This document shows, one piece after another, positions 32,540 to 44,829 of a stretch of 64,000 bases of DNA (positions are counted from its first letter, which is position 1; each line of letters begins with the position of its first letter). Source of the stretch: Maratus speciosus (Eukaryota > Arthropoda > Arachnida > Araneae > Salticidae). The notes under the pieces are model-generated. The model had not been told where the DNA came from. It saw only the letters and a program-made list of their open reading frames with translations, and did not search any database. Location: contig OZ010794.1 of assembly GCA_963932465.1 (NCBI GenBank), positions 440,325,502 through 440,389,501 on the forward strand. Direction: 5' to 3'. The translations under genes were made by a program, and so were the position numbers.

Positions 32540-34118
32540 ACTTATATATATATATAAAATCAATCTAATATTGCTATATAATTGACAAAACGTGTGTTTT
32601 TATACTTAAAAGTAAGTAATGAAAATAACATTTAATAATGTACTTTAAATGCAATTTTGTTTCGAAGTTTGTGCATCTTTAAAATTCTCCATTCGTTTTA
32701 ATTTTTGTTTAAAATTCTCGATATATCTAAGGGACAATTTTAATGCATACTATGATACAACAAACATGTGCAATCATTTTGGAATGTTGGTTTAGTAGGG
32801 TATTCGAAATAGAATGAAGTATATTATCATGTGAAGTTTTAATTAAAATAAAAATTTCGAATCAGTTTTTTATTTATTTATTTATTTATTTTTAATAAAT
32901 CTCTGCCAGATTAAAAAAGGGATGCACAGTTTTTTAACGCGATTGTTTTAAATAATGCTTTTAAAAGTAGTAATAAAGGATTTTTAAAAGACTTTTTGAA
33001 ATATATATATTACACTCTTTATATTTTATTTATATTTTCTACTGTTTAGTGTTTAAAATAATTTGTTGAAATATGTATATTGTTCAAGTTAATTAATATA
33101 TATTATGTTATATCATATGTAAGTCCTTTAAATCTGTTAGATCATAACATACTGCATTGTGTAGTATTATCATATAAGTTAAATTATCAATAGTTTTCAT
33201 TTTTATTTAGATTTCGCGCTGACATTTGGCATCATGTTGGCGCCCAAAATCAGCAAACTTTTTTATAAGAATGAGTGTACAGTATCTCATATATCTCTGC
33301 CCCCCTTCCCCCCCAATATATATATATAAATGTGTGTGTGTATTCTTAAAAGTATTAGGAGATATGAGACACTTATTATTTAGTGTTCTATTAAGAGATC
33401 ATTTGAGAGCTACTGTATTTTTTATTATATTTTTCATCTAATTATTTTTATCATATACATGATATTATAATTATGATATCATAATTATTTCGTACTTCTT
33501 TAAATGTGCTTTAATCCTTTAATGAAACTTGAGATGACATTAATGTAATTTAAAATACTAGAAAAAAGGAATAATAATGACAAAAATGCACAACAAATTT
33601 GCATACTAAAGAAAAAAAAAAAATCGAATGGACTGACATAACTTCTAGTTGATGATGCAATAAATAAATAAAAATGATCCGAATAATCTTCTTTATCATT
33701 GCATGTGGTTTATTTTGTAATATGAAGTTATCTACTCATTAAAATCGAACCTAACTTTTAAAATTTTAGCCGCAATACCATACTTTTATTGTATTATATT
33801 TAGCTAAACATGCTAAGAAACGTAGAAGTGCAAATTTGCATAAATTTTTAATTATTAGTTAGTGACCTATACATTACTGAAAAATAAACCAATTATTTAG
33901 ACATGACTTGAACAATAATAAGTATGTTTTATTACTTTTTACACTCTTTTGTTTAACTCAACCACATTTTTGTATAATGTAAGGATGGAATTTCGTAATG
34001 GATTTTTAGCCCTATACCTGATAGGCTAGAATTATGAAAATCGTTCACATGTGTATTTTCGATGACGATACGATATTTTAATATTTTAAAACTTAATTAT
34101 CAAATAAATGCATTAATT
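32540..34118. other. Unassigned AT-rich sequence
   Basis: No recognisable gene. TTTA/TTTAT low-complexity occurs near 32866-32895, and TA/TG dinucleotide tracts near 33318-33340. The 71-codon frame at 33226-33441 has no signature. Confidence 0.45.
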
Positions 34119-34122
34119 TTAA

Positions 34123-35435
34123 AGGGGTCCGTGACACAAAAATCTTCAAATTTTCTATTTTATTTTATTTTTTTTTATTTTTTTTACTGCATTAAAAGTT
34201 TCTCTTTCTGTTTAAAACGATGTTTAAATCATGTTTCTATCTTAATTGGAACAGGAAATTCAGTAGAACCTCTTCTATCAGAAACTCTTTTAACCAAAAT
34301 TCTCGGTTAACCGAAAGCCATGTAAAATCCATTTTGAAACATTTTTTTTTTTAACTATCATATTACTTGTGTGAAAAGCGGTCCTTTCCAAACTATGAGT
34401 ACATATAAATATTTTCGATCCCCTTTCTTAGAGTTCCTTTAAATTTAACTTTAATTAAGCTGCGGAGTGGAACGAACAAAACGAACAAATTAGCAATTCT
34501 GAAGCTTTCTGCTGTGATACTGGTGAACTAATAATATTTAAAAACCCCGTGATAGCGCTTCAAAGCAAAGGCAGCCGAAACTGCGACAAACAAAACATAT
34601 TTTCAAACCCTTATGATACATGTAAAAGTTACTTAATTTCAAAATTAAGATTCAGGTAATTTATTATTGTTTCTATTTTGGTATTGCTTTATTTTTATTA
34701 ATAATAATATGCATAAGCAATATTGTTACCATAATAAGAAATATTGCATACATTCCTCTTTAATCTTAAAATTGAAGCATTCTCGATTATCCGAAAGAGT
34801 GTCGGTCCCAATTACTTCGGATAATCGAGGTTCTACTGTATTAATTTTATCGCTTTGGTTTCTTTTTAAAATCTAGCTTTCAAGCAATCGTTGTCATGGA
34901 AACGATTTCTTGTAAAAATTCCTTTCCTTCATGATGGGTTTTTCACCATTTCTCGCATTTAAATTATTATAAGTCAAGAACCGTTATAGATAAATGGTTC
35001 AAACTTGGACCATGTCTTTTTCACTTATTATACTTTAATTCTGATTCAGCAAATTCGAAAAAAGTTTTGAAAATATGATTCTTTTTTTTTTTTTAAATTA
35101 CGTGATTTCTTTTTCAAATTTTTACTTTAAATATTTTAATTTTTAGTTTTTATTTAAATTACTATTTTTAAAAATGCTAAATCAAAATTAAAACTTATAC
35201 ATTTCTGTTTATTTAAATGGAAAAAAATTGAAATTCTATAAATAATTTTTCAATTTATAACGATTTTAAATTACCCCACTTTTTTAATAAATTTTGAATT
35301 TTTAAATTTTTAAATAAAATTATGAGAAGTTTTATCATGTGATTTTTTTTACAAATGATATGGCTAACCATCACAAAAAATTCAAAATTTTAACTCAATA
35401 AGTAAAAATTATTTTTAAATGTGTCCCGGACCCCT
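34123..35435 (+). mobile_element. TTAA-flanked MITE, family B (AGGGGTCCGTGACAC), with nested Tigger
   Basis: TTAA lies on both sides (34119-34122 and 35436-35439). Ends are AGGGGTCCGTGACAC and GTGTCCCGGACCCCT. The body matches 47755-48440 on the opposite strand, for example CTATCTTAATTGGAACAG and TAAGTCAAGAACCGTTATA. A Tigger-like element splits it at 34261-34838. Non-coding; TTAA suggests piggyBac-type mobilisation. Confidence 0.75.
34261..34838 (+). mobile_element. Tigger-like MITE nested in the TTAA element
   Basis: It runs from CAGTAGAACCTCTTCTATC to GATAATCGAGGTTCTACTG with TA on the right and a mutated TT on the left. The uninterrupted order (GGAACAGAAAATGTTAATTT) is seen in reverse near 48315. 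About 578 bp, non-coding. Confidence 0.75.
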
Positions 35436-35643
35436 TTAAGGATTTTTTACCCCATTACACCGCCACAGGTGATAAATCGCCAAATATTCTCTTTAACGTG
35501 TATAACTGTGTACGAGTTGAATGAAACAATAATTTAGTTAATGATGCCTTGATAAACGCTCGCCAAATTGCCGTAATAAATATGGCAAACAGTGAAACTG
35601 GAACAATAAAACATTTTAAATGCTAAAGAGTAGAAATGAAATT

Positions 35644-36032
35644 ACCGTATATACTCGCGTATAAGTCGACCCCTTAACTTTCGGATGCAAATTTTGGAAA
35701 AAATCAAAAACTCGCGTATAAGTCGACCCCTTAACTTTTTACTTCAATTTTGCACAAAATCAAACCAAAGATTTCACTTTCTAATGCGAAAAGTTTGTAA
35801 GTAAACAGAAACAAATCATTAATTTTTTTTTTAAATGATGAATTATTATTATTTGTATATTTTATATATTATTTTTTTATTCATACACATAAAAAGCCAT
35901 AATTTTTTAGTAAACGAAGTTTTTATTTCTGCTTTTTTAACTGACTCGCGTATAAGTCGACCCCCCCCCCCCCCAAATTTGCTTACCGAAAATTGTCAAA
36001 AATTTCCCGACTTATACGCGAGTATATACGGT
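35644..36032. mobile_element. MITE with ACCGTATATACTCGCGTATA ends
   Basis: The inverted ends ACCGTATATACTCGCG and CGCGAGTATATACGGT are flanked by AATT on each side. The terminal motif CGCGTATAAGTCGACCCC is repeated internally at 35713 and 35947 in the same orientation as the left end. 389 bp, non-coding apart from a shadow frame. The superfamily is not certain. Confidence 0.65.
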
Positions 36033-36359
36033 AATTATAAATAAAAAATGAAGAGTGTAATATTAAAAAAAACACCAATCTTTTATTAATTGATAGTTTA
36101 ATATTAATTAATTTACGATTCAGTTAGTTCAGAAATCACTTTAGAAATCCTAAAAAGATAGTTTAAATAACGTTTAATTGTTTTGCTTCCTGTTGCCGAA
36201 TCTTAAAAAAGAAACAGAACAATCATTATACAATATAACATTATATTATTTTTAATGAAAATGTAAACTAAAAATCTGCAAATCGGTTTATTCAAACAAA
36301 ACAAAAATAAAGATATCTGTTCACCATCTCGGAAAGCAGACGCTATCTCCAATATTTAC

Positions 36360-37055
36360 CCTTTCTTTTCTTCTTCTTTTTTAAATGAGCAATTTATTTG
36401 TCATTTTTGGAGAAAATTCTTTAAAAGTTGCAATAATAATAATAAAATCTCTGAAAAATAATTGGAAATTTTTAATTCTGAGAGCTTATGTGTCTTCATC
36501 GGATTCATACGATAACTGGTGTAAATTTTTGCAATTTTTTCTTTCCTTCTTCTTCTTTTTATTTATTTATGTATTTGAAAAATGGAGTAATTTATTTGTC
36601 ATTTTTAGGAAAATTTCGTTAAAATTTATAATAATAATATTAATAAAATATCTGAAAATAATTGGAATCTTTAAATTCTGAGAGCTTATGTGACTTTCTC
36701 GGATTCATACGGATAACTGGTGGAAATTTTATGCCCTTTTTTTCCTTTTCTTCCAATTTTTCTTTTTTTCTTTTTTTTCCCCTTGTTTCCTCTTTTTTTC
36801 CTTTTTTTTTTGAATAAAAAAAGAGCAATTTATTTGCTATTTTTGGCGAAATTTTGTTAAATGTTTCAATAATAATAATAATAACAATTATTATTATTAT
36901 TATAAAATTTCTAAAATTAATTGAAATTTTTTAATTCTGAGGATTTGTGTGACTTTCTCGGATTTATGAGGATAACTGGTGTAAATTTTATGCCCTTTTT
37001 TCTTTGCTTGTTTTTCCAATTCTTCTTCTTCTTCCTCTCTTTCTTCGTCTTCCTC

Positions 37056-37106
<51 letters not shown>

Positions 37107-37290
37107 GAGCAATTTATTTGCCATTTTTGGTGAAATTTCGGTAAAAATTACAATAATAATAATAAGAAGAAGAAGAAGAAGAAGAAAATCTCTGAAAATA
37201 ATTGGAATTTTTTAATTCTGAGATCTTATGTGACTGCCTCAGATTAATGCGGTTAACTGGTGTAAATTTTTATGGCGTAGCGTTCCATAT
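36360..37290 (+). repeat. Four tandem units with growing CT tract
   Basis: GAGCAATTTATTTG landmarks lie at 36387, 36584, 36822 and 37107 (spacing 198, 237 and 285). Each unit has an (AAT/AATA)n tract, TTTAATTCTGAGAGCTTATG, GATAACTGGTGTAAATTTT and a pyrimidine-rich tract. The tract is TTCTTCTTT-like in unit 1 and ends in a ~40-base T-run in unit 3 (37060-37102). Unit length grows with the tract. Confidence 0.8.
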
Positions 37291-37299
37291 TCTAGGAGG

Positions 37300-38419
37300 A
37301 GGAGTTGTGATATACAAACAGACAGTCAGATTTTAATGTAATAGATTCACTTGTGATCATTAGTTGTCCTGCATGTATAAGTAAAATCGGTAACTTTAAA
37401 GGATCATACTTCAGACTAAAGTTGAAAATTTCTTTCTTGCATTTTTCTTTTGCTAAACTGTAGAAAAATAATTATTACACTAATTAACAAATAAATAATT
37501 ATTATATCATAATTTTAATAGCTTTAGATACAATATCATCAAAATCTTGAAAATATGTTTGTCAATATAATAGGATATGTATTAATAAATATTAATAAGT
37601 ATGTTTACTTTGGAACATCCCTGTGCACATTTTAACTCATATTTAGCGTATTTTGAAAAAAATAAAGCAATGAAAATTTGTATCAATAGTAAATGTGGCA
37701 TAACACGGCATGACAAATCAAATAAAATAAATAAATTTGGGAGTTGAGATTGAGATTTTCAGAGTTCGCAAAGAAATAAATATGAATATGGTTTCCCCAA
37801 AATAATTTAACAGTAATAATCGTGTAAAAAATTATTAAAAAGAGATGTTAGTGCAAATATCTGTATCATGCTACTTTAAAAACAAGGTTTTTATGAAAGG
37901 GGGGGGGGCGTGGAAGGGAATACTGCACATTAGTTTTTAGGGTTACTTTTCTAGTGTAGGGTCGAAGCGAGATACAGAAAATGGCTTTGTCGAGAGAAGG
38001 AAATTTGGCAACATATATTATATACATTATTTCACATACACAAGTATTTTTTTAAATATTTATACAATTTATTTAATATAAAGAAGACGTTTATCTCTTT
38101 TTATATACAAACATGAGTAAATTGTGTGTAAAAATAGTTATACATATATATATATATATTATATAAAAATTTTTACTTTTACTATTCATTTAAATTATTC
38201 TAAATTGCCGGCATATTCATTATTTCCTTTTTTTAATACGCTCTATTATTTATTTCTAATTAAATTCCTATAATTTAAAACGCGTATCTTAATAATAGAT
38301 TTATTCCAAAACGCAATCTAAACTTTTAATCCCTTCATTAATTTTTATCGTCTACCAAACTGTAAAGTTCTGAACGCAGTTACTTATTTTTCGAATGTTT
38401 ATCAAAGCCATTTTTACAT
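37300..38419. other. Unassigned AT-rich sequence
   Basis: No gene or element is recognised. There is a G-run at 37900-37908 and a short TA tract near 38143. Confidence 0.45.
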
Positions 38420-38850
38420 TTTTATTCTATTTCATCTCATTTTCCTGCCCGCTAGGCGGCAGCCTTTTCACATCGAAATCCTTCCATTAGCGGCGTCGGG
38501 ATTCTTTCCTGTGACGTTTCTTGATCGCTCTCCATTGGCTGAGTGACGGATCCCAGTTCCACTTCGAATCTCGTTCTTGATTTTGTTTGGTTAGCCTGAA
38601 GTTTCCATTTCAATCGGATTTCCTCCGCGCATCCTAATAAATAGTTCGAGCATGAGCTCAGAACTAGATTTTTGTGCTGTTTGATTGTTTACATAGCCTG
38701 TTAACCGGTGTCCTAAGCCATGTAGAATAATCATTTCGTCAATTAATATCTATTCCGCATGAGTAACTAGTTCATGCTCGAATGGAATGCTCTGATTTCT
38801 CATCCTGTGGGAATTGTTTTTGTGTTGGTATGTTCTGATGGAATAAACAG
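38420..38850. other. GC-rich, non-repetitive patch; possible promoter or untranslated exon
   Basis: CpG-containing sequence (GCCCGCTAGGCGGCAGCC; TAGCGGCGTCGGG) with an inverted CCAAT motif (CCATTGGCTGAGTGACGG, 38531) and TGACGT (38511). It occurs nowhere else in the window and carries no long reading frame. Base composition changes sharply at both edges. The strand is unknown. It could be a regulatory element of the thioredoxin-like gene 8 kb upstream, or the start of another transcript. Confidence 0.35.
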
Positions 38851-39173
38851 TTTTCCTATGACTACGTTTCCATGTTTTTAATTGGGAAAACCCCCGATTT
38901 CTTCATACGCCTTTTTTCACCACTCACGCGGCCTAACCTGCCTTGTCTTCATCATGAATAAATAAGAGATTGATGGGACTCTACAAATATTAACATCGCT
39001 CTACAGCTGCTAAATTTTCACAGAGTTGACACCTCCACTAGCAATGCTTGTGTTAAGTGGTAGGATTGCTATACAACATCACCAATGGCTGATTAAAATG
39101 TGGTACGAATCCAGTAATATGTAATAAAAAGCACTACGTGATTGTTCGACTTAAGCGATTAAATTGTTTCGTA

Positions 39174-39206
<33 letters not shown>

Positions 39207-40079
39207 AACAATCATAAAAATTCGTCAGGTTTGTATTCATAAATGTTTATATCATTTGGCAACAAATCTCACTTTCTGAAGCCCGGATTGCGCCAAGCTT
39301 TTCTAAAAAAAAAAAAAAAAAAAAACGCCAAGGCCCTTATAGCGAAAAAGTGCTGTTTTTAGTGTCGTTTCACGTATTATAGGTACCGATATTTGGTGTT
39401 TTATTTAACAGATTGTACCTTTGCGTGAAATTGATATTTAAATCTTACTTCTATAGCAGTTAAATTCGACGTTAAAGTTCATGATGGCTAGATTCTAAGA
39501 AAACACTTTATTTTAGAAAATCACACATTAGATGCATCATTGCTTAAGTGGGGCGAAGACAGTTTTTATACAGACCTATCAATCTTTAAAAATAAAATGT
39601 CAAAGTTCATTTTCTTAAATTTTGATTGTTATATTATACCCAAGTTAAAAAAAGGAAAAAATAAAACATATTTATTAGGAATTTTATTTTTTTTTAATTT
39701 TGAAAAAAATTTCTTAAAAATTTGGAATAAATAAATAAATAAAATAAATCATAAGCAATAAATAATAAAGCCAATCCAATTGAAGTTTTCTGTATGTTAA
39801 AAAAAAAAGAATTTAATAAATCATCTCCATTAAAAAAGTAATAAAATTTAGTATAATCTACACCCAATAGCTATTATTACTTTAAATTTTGAAGAATTCC
39901 TATGGTTATATTCTGTAAAAAATTATAAAATTGGCTCGTTGGGTGTTGTAAGTTGAAGATATTTAACTGAACTTTTCGTTATATTAAAGCCAAGCATTTA
40001 CTGCTTGAAAAATTATTTATAAAATCTTCAAAAATCGGTAAAATTTTGAAAAACTTAATGTGCCTTTGCTGTTCAATTA
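38851..40079. other. Unassigned AT-rich sequence
   Basis: It contains (TA)n at 39174-39200, an A-run near 39307 and shadow frames only. From about 40020 the sequence begins to resemble the tandem array that follows. Confidence 0.45.
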
Positions 40080-41150
40080 GTTAATGTATAAATTGTAGCT
40101 AGTGTAAAATCGATAATAAATAACTTTAATATTAATATTTTTAAAAATCGAATAAAAAAAAATAAAGATCTCTGTGAGATACATTCAACTTCCTCCATTG
40201 TTGTCTCGAATTCTGTAACGTCTCCTCACAGAACTAATTTTTTTTATAAACATACAGACATGAAAGGAAAATTCGATAAAAATCGGCAATAAATAAGCGA
40301 TCGATTTTGATTTTTAAAAAATCGAATTTTGAAAAAAAAAAAATTCTGACAGATGCATTTACCTTATTTCTGAGATATTTATGAAACGAATTTCACAACT
40401 TCTTACACCGTTACTTATTTACAGACATGCAAACATGCTAATAAATAACTTCGATAAAAATTGGTAATGAATAACCTCAATATTGAATTTAAAAAACTGA
40501 ATTTTGTGAAAGAATCTCTGATGGAATACATTCGCCTTCCTCCATTTTTGTCTCGAATTTTGTAACTTCTCCTCACAGCGCATATATGGTATATAAACAG
40601 ACAAGCATGGTAACACAGGCTTCGATAAAAATCGGTAATGAATAGCTTCGATATAGAATTTAAAAAAAAAATGAATTTTGAAAATAAACTTTTTGAAAAT
40701 AAATATCTGAGAAATACATTTACCTTTCCTTTGAGATATTTATAATCCGAATTTAGAAATTTCTCTCAGGATTACGTTATCTACAGACAGACAGACACGG
40801 TAATAAATATAACTTCGACAAAAATTGGTGATGACTAACCTGGATATTGAATTTAAAAAATCGAATTTAGTAAAAGAATCTCTATGAGATAAATTCGCCC
40901 TTCCTTCTGCGATACCATTGTATCGAATTTCGCAACTTCTCCTCACAGAATTGCATTATTTATAGTCATACAGACAGACACGGTAATAAATAATTTCGAT
41001 AAAAATTGGTAATAAATAACCTAGATATTGAATTTAAAAAAACGATTTTAGCAGAAGATATCTATGAAATAAATTCACCCTTCCTTCTACGATACCATTG
41101 TACCGAATTTCGCAACTTCTCTTCACAGCATTACATTATTTATATACAGT
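40080..41150 (+). repeat. Tandem array, ~165-195 bp units, about six copies
   Basis: Landmarks CGATAAAAAT(C/T)GG(T/C)AAT at 40274, 40452, 40623, 40816 and 40997, with an earlier degenerate one near 40108. Each unit has TCTCGAATTT(T/C)G(T/C)AACTTCTCCTCACAG and an ACAGACA-type segment. The last unit is interrupted by the pogo element at 41157. Confidence 0.8.
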
Positions 41151-42073
41151 CGGACCTCGTTATCCCGGCACGCGGTTTTCACGTCACTCCACTTATCACG
41201 TCAGTTTCCGTTTTCAAAGTTCCGATTTTCTGTATAAAATTTTAATGTAAATGAACTCCAGATTTTACGTCGTTGAATAATTTTCAGCTCCGGATATCTC
41301 GACGGTTTAGGAAAATTGTCCATTTTTCCCAATCCATCTTATAAGCAAAGAAATTAAGCGGAAAGAAATGTCTTAGCCAAACTTTTCACAAAAAGTGTCT
41401 GAAATATCCATTGAGATAAAGTAGATACTTTATTTCAACCTTTTAAGTGAATAAACAAACCTACACACTATGAATGACCCACTCAACAGATGACCAGTTC
41501 ATCAGATCCCGAGTGTATGGAAGGTATTAAAGACGAGTACATCTCTCTTCCAATATTGCTTAAAGTGTTGTTAGATCGCGAAATAGATATAACGGCGGAT
41601 GTCTAGATGTATATCGATTTTGATTTGCATGTAACCGCATAGATGCAACCAGACTTGTATAAAACCAAAAACTTTCTGCGCACACAAATTTTGGGTCAAA
41701 AATTTTCTGCAAATTAATTTGATGTTTAATAAAATAACGTGTTACATTATTTTGACGGCATGAATTAAAAACAGTAGCTTTAAAATAATTACCGTTTTAC
41801 ATTAAAAATAAATTGATATTAATTAAATAATAATTGTTTTGGTAAAAAAAATAAAGCTAAAAATCCATGATAAGAAATGGTGAATTATTATCAATTCTTT
41901 TGTCAATGCATTTAGAAGCAGCCCAATCCATAATATTGTGACCTCTTCACACAAAATGCCAGTCACTCTGTTAACAGAAATAATGTGGCATTGCTTCTGA
42001 AACAACTGAATCACATTTTATAGGGAGAGGTCCATTCATAGATATCATCATTAAAGAATCCAATGAGTTTTTA

Positions 42074-42885
42074 CCGCGGCCCTTTGACGAAATTCTCGTT
42101 TTTTCCACGATAATTTGACAAAATTCTCGCTTTTTCCACGATCATTTGACAAAATTCCCGTTTTATCGTGATCCTTTGACGAAATTTGCGTTTTTTCCCG
42201 ATCTTTTGACGAAAATCGCGGTTTTTTCGCGATCTTTTGACGAAAATCGCGGTTTTTTTCTCGATCCTTTGACGAAATTCGCGTGTTTTTTGCGATCCTT
42301 TGAAAAATTTCGCGTGTTTTTCGCGATCTTTTAATAAAATTCGCGCTTTTTCCGCTATGCTTTTACGAAATTCGTTTTTTTTCCTGCGCTCTTTTGACGA
42401 AATTTGCGTTTTTTCTGAGATTCTTTGAAGAAATTCGCTTTTTCGTGATTCTTTGGCGAAATTCGCGCTTTTTCCGCGGCTCTTTGACGAAATTAGTTTT
42501 TTTCCGCTATTCTTTTAGGAAATTTGTGGTCTTTTTTTTTCGCGGTCTTTTGACAAAATTAGGGCTTTTTCCGCTGCGCTTTTACAAAATTCGTTTTTTT
42601 TCCCTGCGTTCCTTTGACGAAATTTGCGTTTTTTCTGTGATTCTTTGACGAAATTATCTTTTTCTTCACGATCCTTTGAAGAGATTCGCGTTTTTTCCGC
42701 GGTCCTTTGACGAAATTATCTTTTATTTTCACGATCCTTTGAAGAGATTCGCGTTTTTTCCGCGGTCCTTTGACGAAATTCGCGTTTTTTTTCGCGATGC
42801 TTTAACGAAATTGGTGATTTTTTCTGCGAACGATTGACGAAATTGGTTTTTGTTCGGCGATTATTTGCTGAAATTCGCAATATTT
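42074..42885 (+). repeat. Minisatellite, ~31-bp unit, roughly 25 copies
   Basis: The unit is close to TTTGACGAAATTCGCGTTTT with TTCCGCGATCC after it; copies vary in the T-run and in the GCG/TCG core. One 63-bp double unit is repeated almost exactly at 42657-42719 and 42720-42783, a recent expansion. Frames through it (42146-42334, 42394-42648) show FDEI/LTKF peptide periodicity and are by-products. Confidence 0.9.
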
Positions 42886-43182
42886 TTTAGTGATATTTTT
42901 TTAGTGTCTGAATTTTCGGACTGATGGCCGATTTTTTTTTTAATTTTCGGAGCCGAATGCTTTAAATTTTCGGAAAATTCGAAACAGAATCACACAAAGC
43001 AAACAATAAATAAATCGCACATAAAATTAGGGAATATTTTTAATTTTTCGGGATTTATTTTTTTTAAGTTACAAAAACAAAAATTAAGTTTTTTTCCCCC
43101 CTAAAATATTTTCCGCAAAGTTCCGAATTTTGCGGAAAATTTTCCGCGCACGGCGTGCGCGTGTGCGTCTATATTATACAAC

Positions 43183-43459
43183 TCTGGATGCAACGATTTC
43201 TGAAATTGTAAAAGAAAACAAGGCAGAAATTTTTTCAAACTTTGAGAACGAAACTAATATGGGGGAGCAAAACAATCCTCCGACTAAAACCGAAACACTG
43301 CATTGCATTGAAATGGTCAGAAATTATCTAACCTGCATTTCTGAAACAACGGATATTGATTACAATTCATTCTAAAATATTGGAAAAAGAACTGTAGTAA
43401 GCACATCCAGGGATAAGCAAACCGAAATTCACAATACTTCATATTACAATAAAAAAGTA
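43183..43459 (+). pseudogene. Tigger/pogo transposase C-terminus with in-frame stop
   Basis: LDATISEIVKENKAEIFSNF leads into CIEMVRNYLTCISET and IDYNSF, matching the tail at 197-478. The Leu/Tyr position of the sister (YNSLYNIEKR) is a TAA stop here (43373-43375), and the matching frame continues beyond it (NIGKRTVVSTSRDKQTEIHN). Only the last ~90 residues survive. Confidence 0.6.
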
Positions 43460-43699
43460 AGTAATCAGAAATCTGATTTTTATTCGTTTCAATTTTGTTT
43501 TTATGTTTATTTTGTTTAATAATAATGTTTTATTGCAAAAAATACCAGGATACTTATGGATTTAAAATTGTTCTAAATTAATTAAAAATACAGTTTTTTA
43601 CAAACATATTTTTCTCCAACTCCGGTTACCGCGACACTCCGCTTATGACGACACTTTTTTTTATCATGAGATTGTCGGGATAACGAGGTTCGACTGTAC

Positions 43700-44283
43700 A
43701 TATAGACACACAAACTTTCCTTTGTTTTTGTACATTGTAAAAGTCTGTTGTTTCTGGCTGTATGTGCTTTAAGAAAAAGCTGACGTTTTTAAATACAATT
43801 ACGACATCTATTCTATATGAAGGCGGGTGTGCTGACAGATTGAGTGCATAAAGATAGAAGGAAAAGGGAGGCTCATTTTGAGAGAGAAGGTTTAAAGAAC
43901 GGGAGGTTTCTTCTTTTTACGTCTCATCTGTCATTCGGGTCGCTTCCTTCCAAAAATTTCTTGTATTAAAAGAACAATAAAGAATTCAAAGTATTCCAAT
44001 CCTTGGTAATGTTGTTCTTAAATTTCAAATATACCGGTTGATACAAAATAGAGGTATTATCTCTTAAGTCATGTCTCAAATACCTCTTTCCATCGTTAAC
44101 AATATGAGCGTGATGCATTCCTATTTTTAAAATCTCTTATCAGAAATTTAATATTTTAAACTTCTTTTTGGCTGTATACTCTTACTAGCAATGACGGATC
44201 CAAGGGGGAGGTCACAGGGGACATGACCCCCACCCCCCTGAACACCAAAGATATTCTAAAGATCATTTTAAAAATGAAATATA
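43700..44283. other. Unassigned sequence with a possible hAT end
   Basis: Mostly non-repetitive. Near 44195, ATGACGGATCCAAGGGGGAGG resembles one end of a hAT-type element, but no partner end or target duplication was found. Confidence 0.35.
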
Positions 44284-44722
44284 CGGTAGAGTCTCGATGA
44301 TCCGAGTCCCGCTTAACCGAGTTTCCGCTTTAACCCTTTATGGCATAGAACAATTCTGTTCGTAAAATGATGAAATGATTGACTGACACCGGAACTTACA
44401 AACGACTTTTTTAGAAATTGAAACCTTGTTACTTTAAACATTCATTGTGAAAGCAAAATTTTATTAAAATATTCCTTGTGCTGTTTGTAAGTTTGGAATT
44501 AAAATTAGGTGGTCCCGATGTGGGACCACTGCGTTGGAAAGGGCTAATCGAGTTATTTTCTTCTGATGGACTGATGGCTTCTCTTATTATGAAATAGCTA
44601 TTATAAATGAAGTGTTAAGTGAAAATGAAAGAGTAGTCGTAAAAAGTTAGAACTCTGATTTTCTGGTCAGAATGGGGAAAAAAATGGCCATAATTGAAAA
44701 AAAAAAAAAAAAAAAAAAAAAT
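44284..44722 (+). mobile_element. Tigger-like MITE, 3' part lost at an A-run
   Basis: The left end CGGTAGAGTCTCGATGATCC follows TA. The body matches 16946-17255 up to AGAATGGGGAAAAAAATGG, then runs into ~24 A residues. It provides the uninterrupted CCCGCTTAACCGAG site used to verify the insertion at 4856. It carries its own TTAA MITE at 44334-44543. Confidence 0.75.
44334..44543 (+). mobile_element. TTAA-type MITE (CCCTTTATGGCATAG ends), 210 bp
   Basis: TTAA (44330-44333) precedes CCCTTTATGGCAT. The right side ends GCGTTGGAAAGGG before CTAA, a one-base decay of TTAA. The flanking Tigger sequence is continuous once it is removed. It is a different family from 10910/26619. A near-perfect TGGTCCC/GGGACCA hairpin lies near the right end. 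Confidence 0.7.
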
Positions 44723-44829
44723 ATGGCGTGGGTTTAAGAATTAGCCATTGGACAACGTTGAGAGTGGACACCCTGTATAATACCGTGTGATAAGTTAAAT
44801 TAGTATGTTTTGGCCATAACAAAACTATC

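Larger units (their letters stand above)
41157..43696 (+). mobile_element. pogo/Tigger-like element (2.54 kb) with captured minisatellite
   Basis: Ends CAGTCGGACCTCGTTATCC and GGATAACGAGGTTCGACTG are flanked by TA (41155-41156 and 43697-43698). The leader and MNDP start (41471) match the copy at 1-772. The C-terminal transposase tail remains at 43183-43459. The middle of the transposase gene is absent, replaced by unrelated AT-rich DNA (41500-42070), a minisatellite (42074-42885) and a TTTTCGG-rich segment. It cannot encode active transposase. Confidence 0.8.

Noticed and set aside
33226..33441. 71-codon ORF near a TG/TA tract
   Set aside because: Low-complexity, no start context or domain, composition no different from flanking DNA.
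42146..42648. Repetitive F/L/T/K-rich ORFs
   Set aside because: By-products of the ~31-bp minisatellite; frame and peptide change with T-run length.
42074..42885. CRISPR-like regular repeats
   Set aside because: Units are contiguous with no unique spacers, and the genome is eukaryotic.
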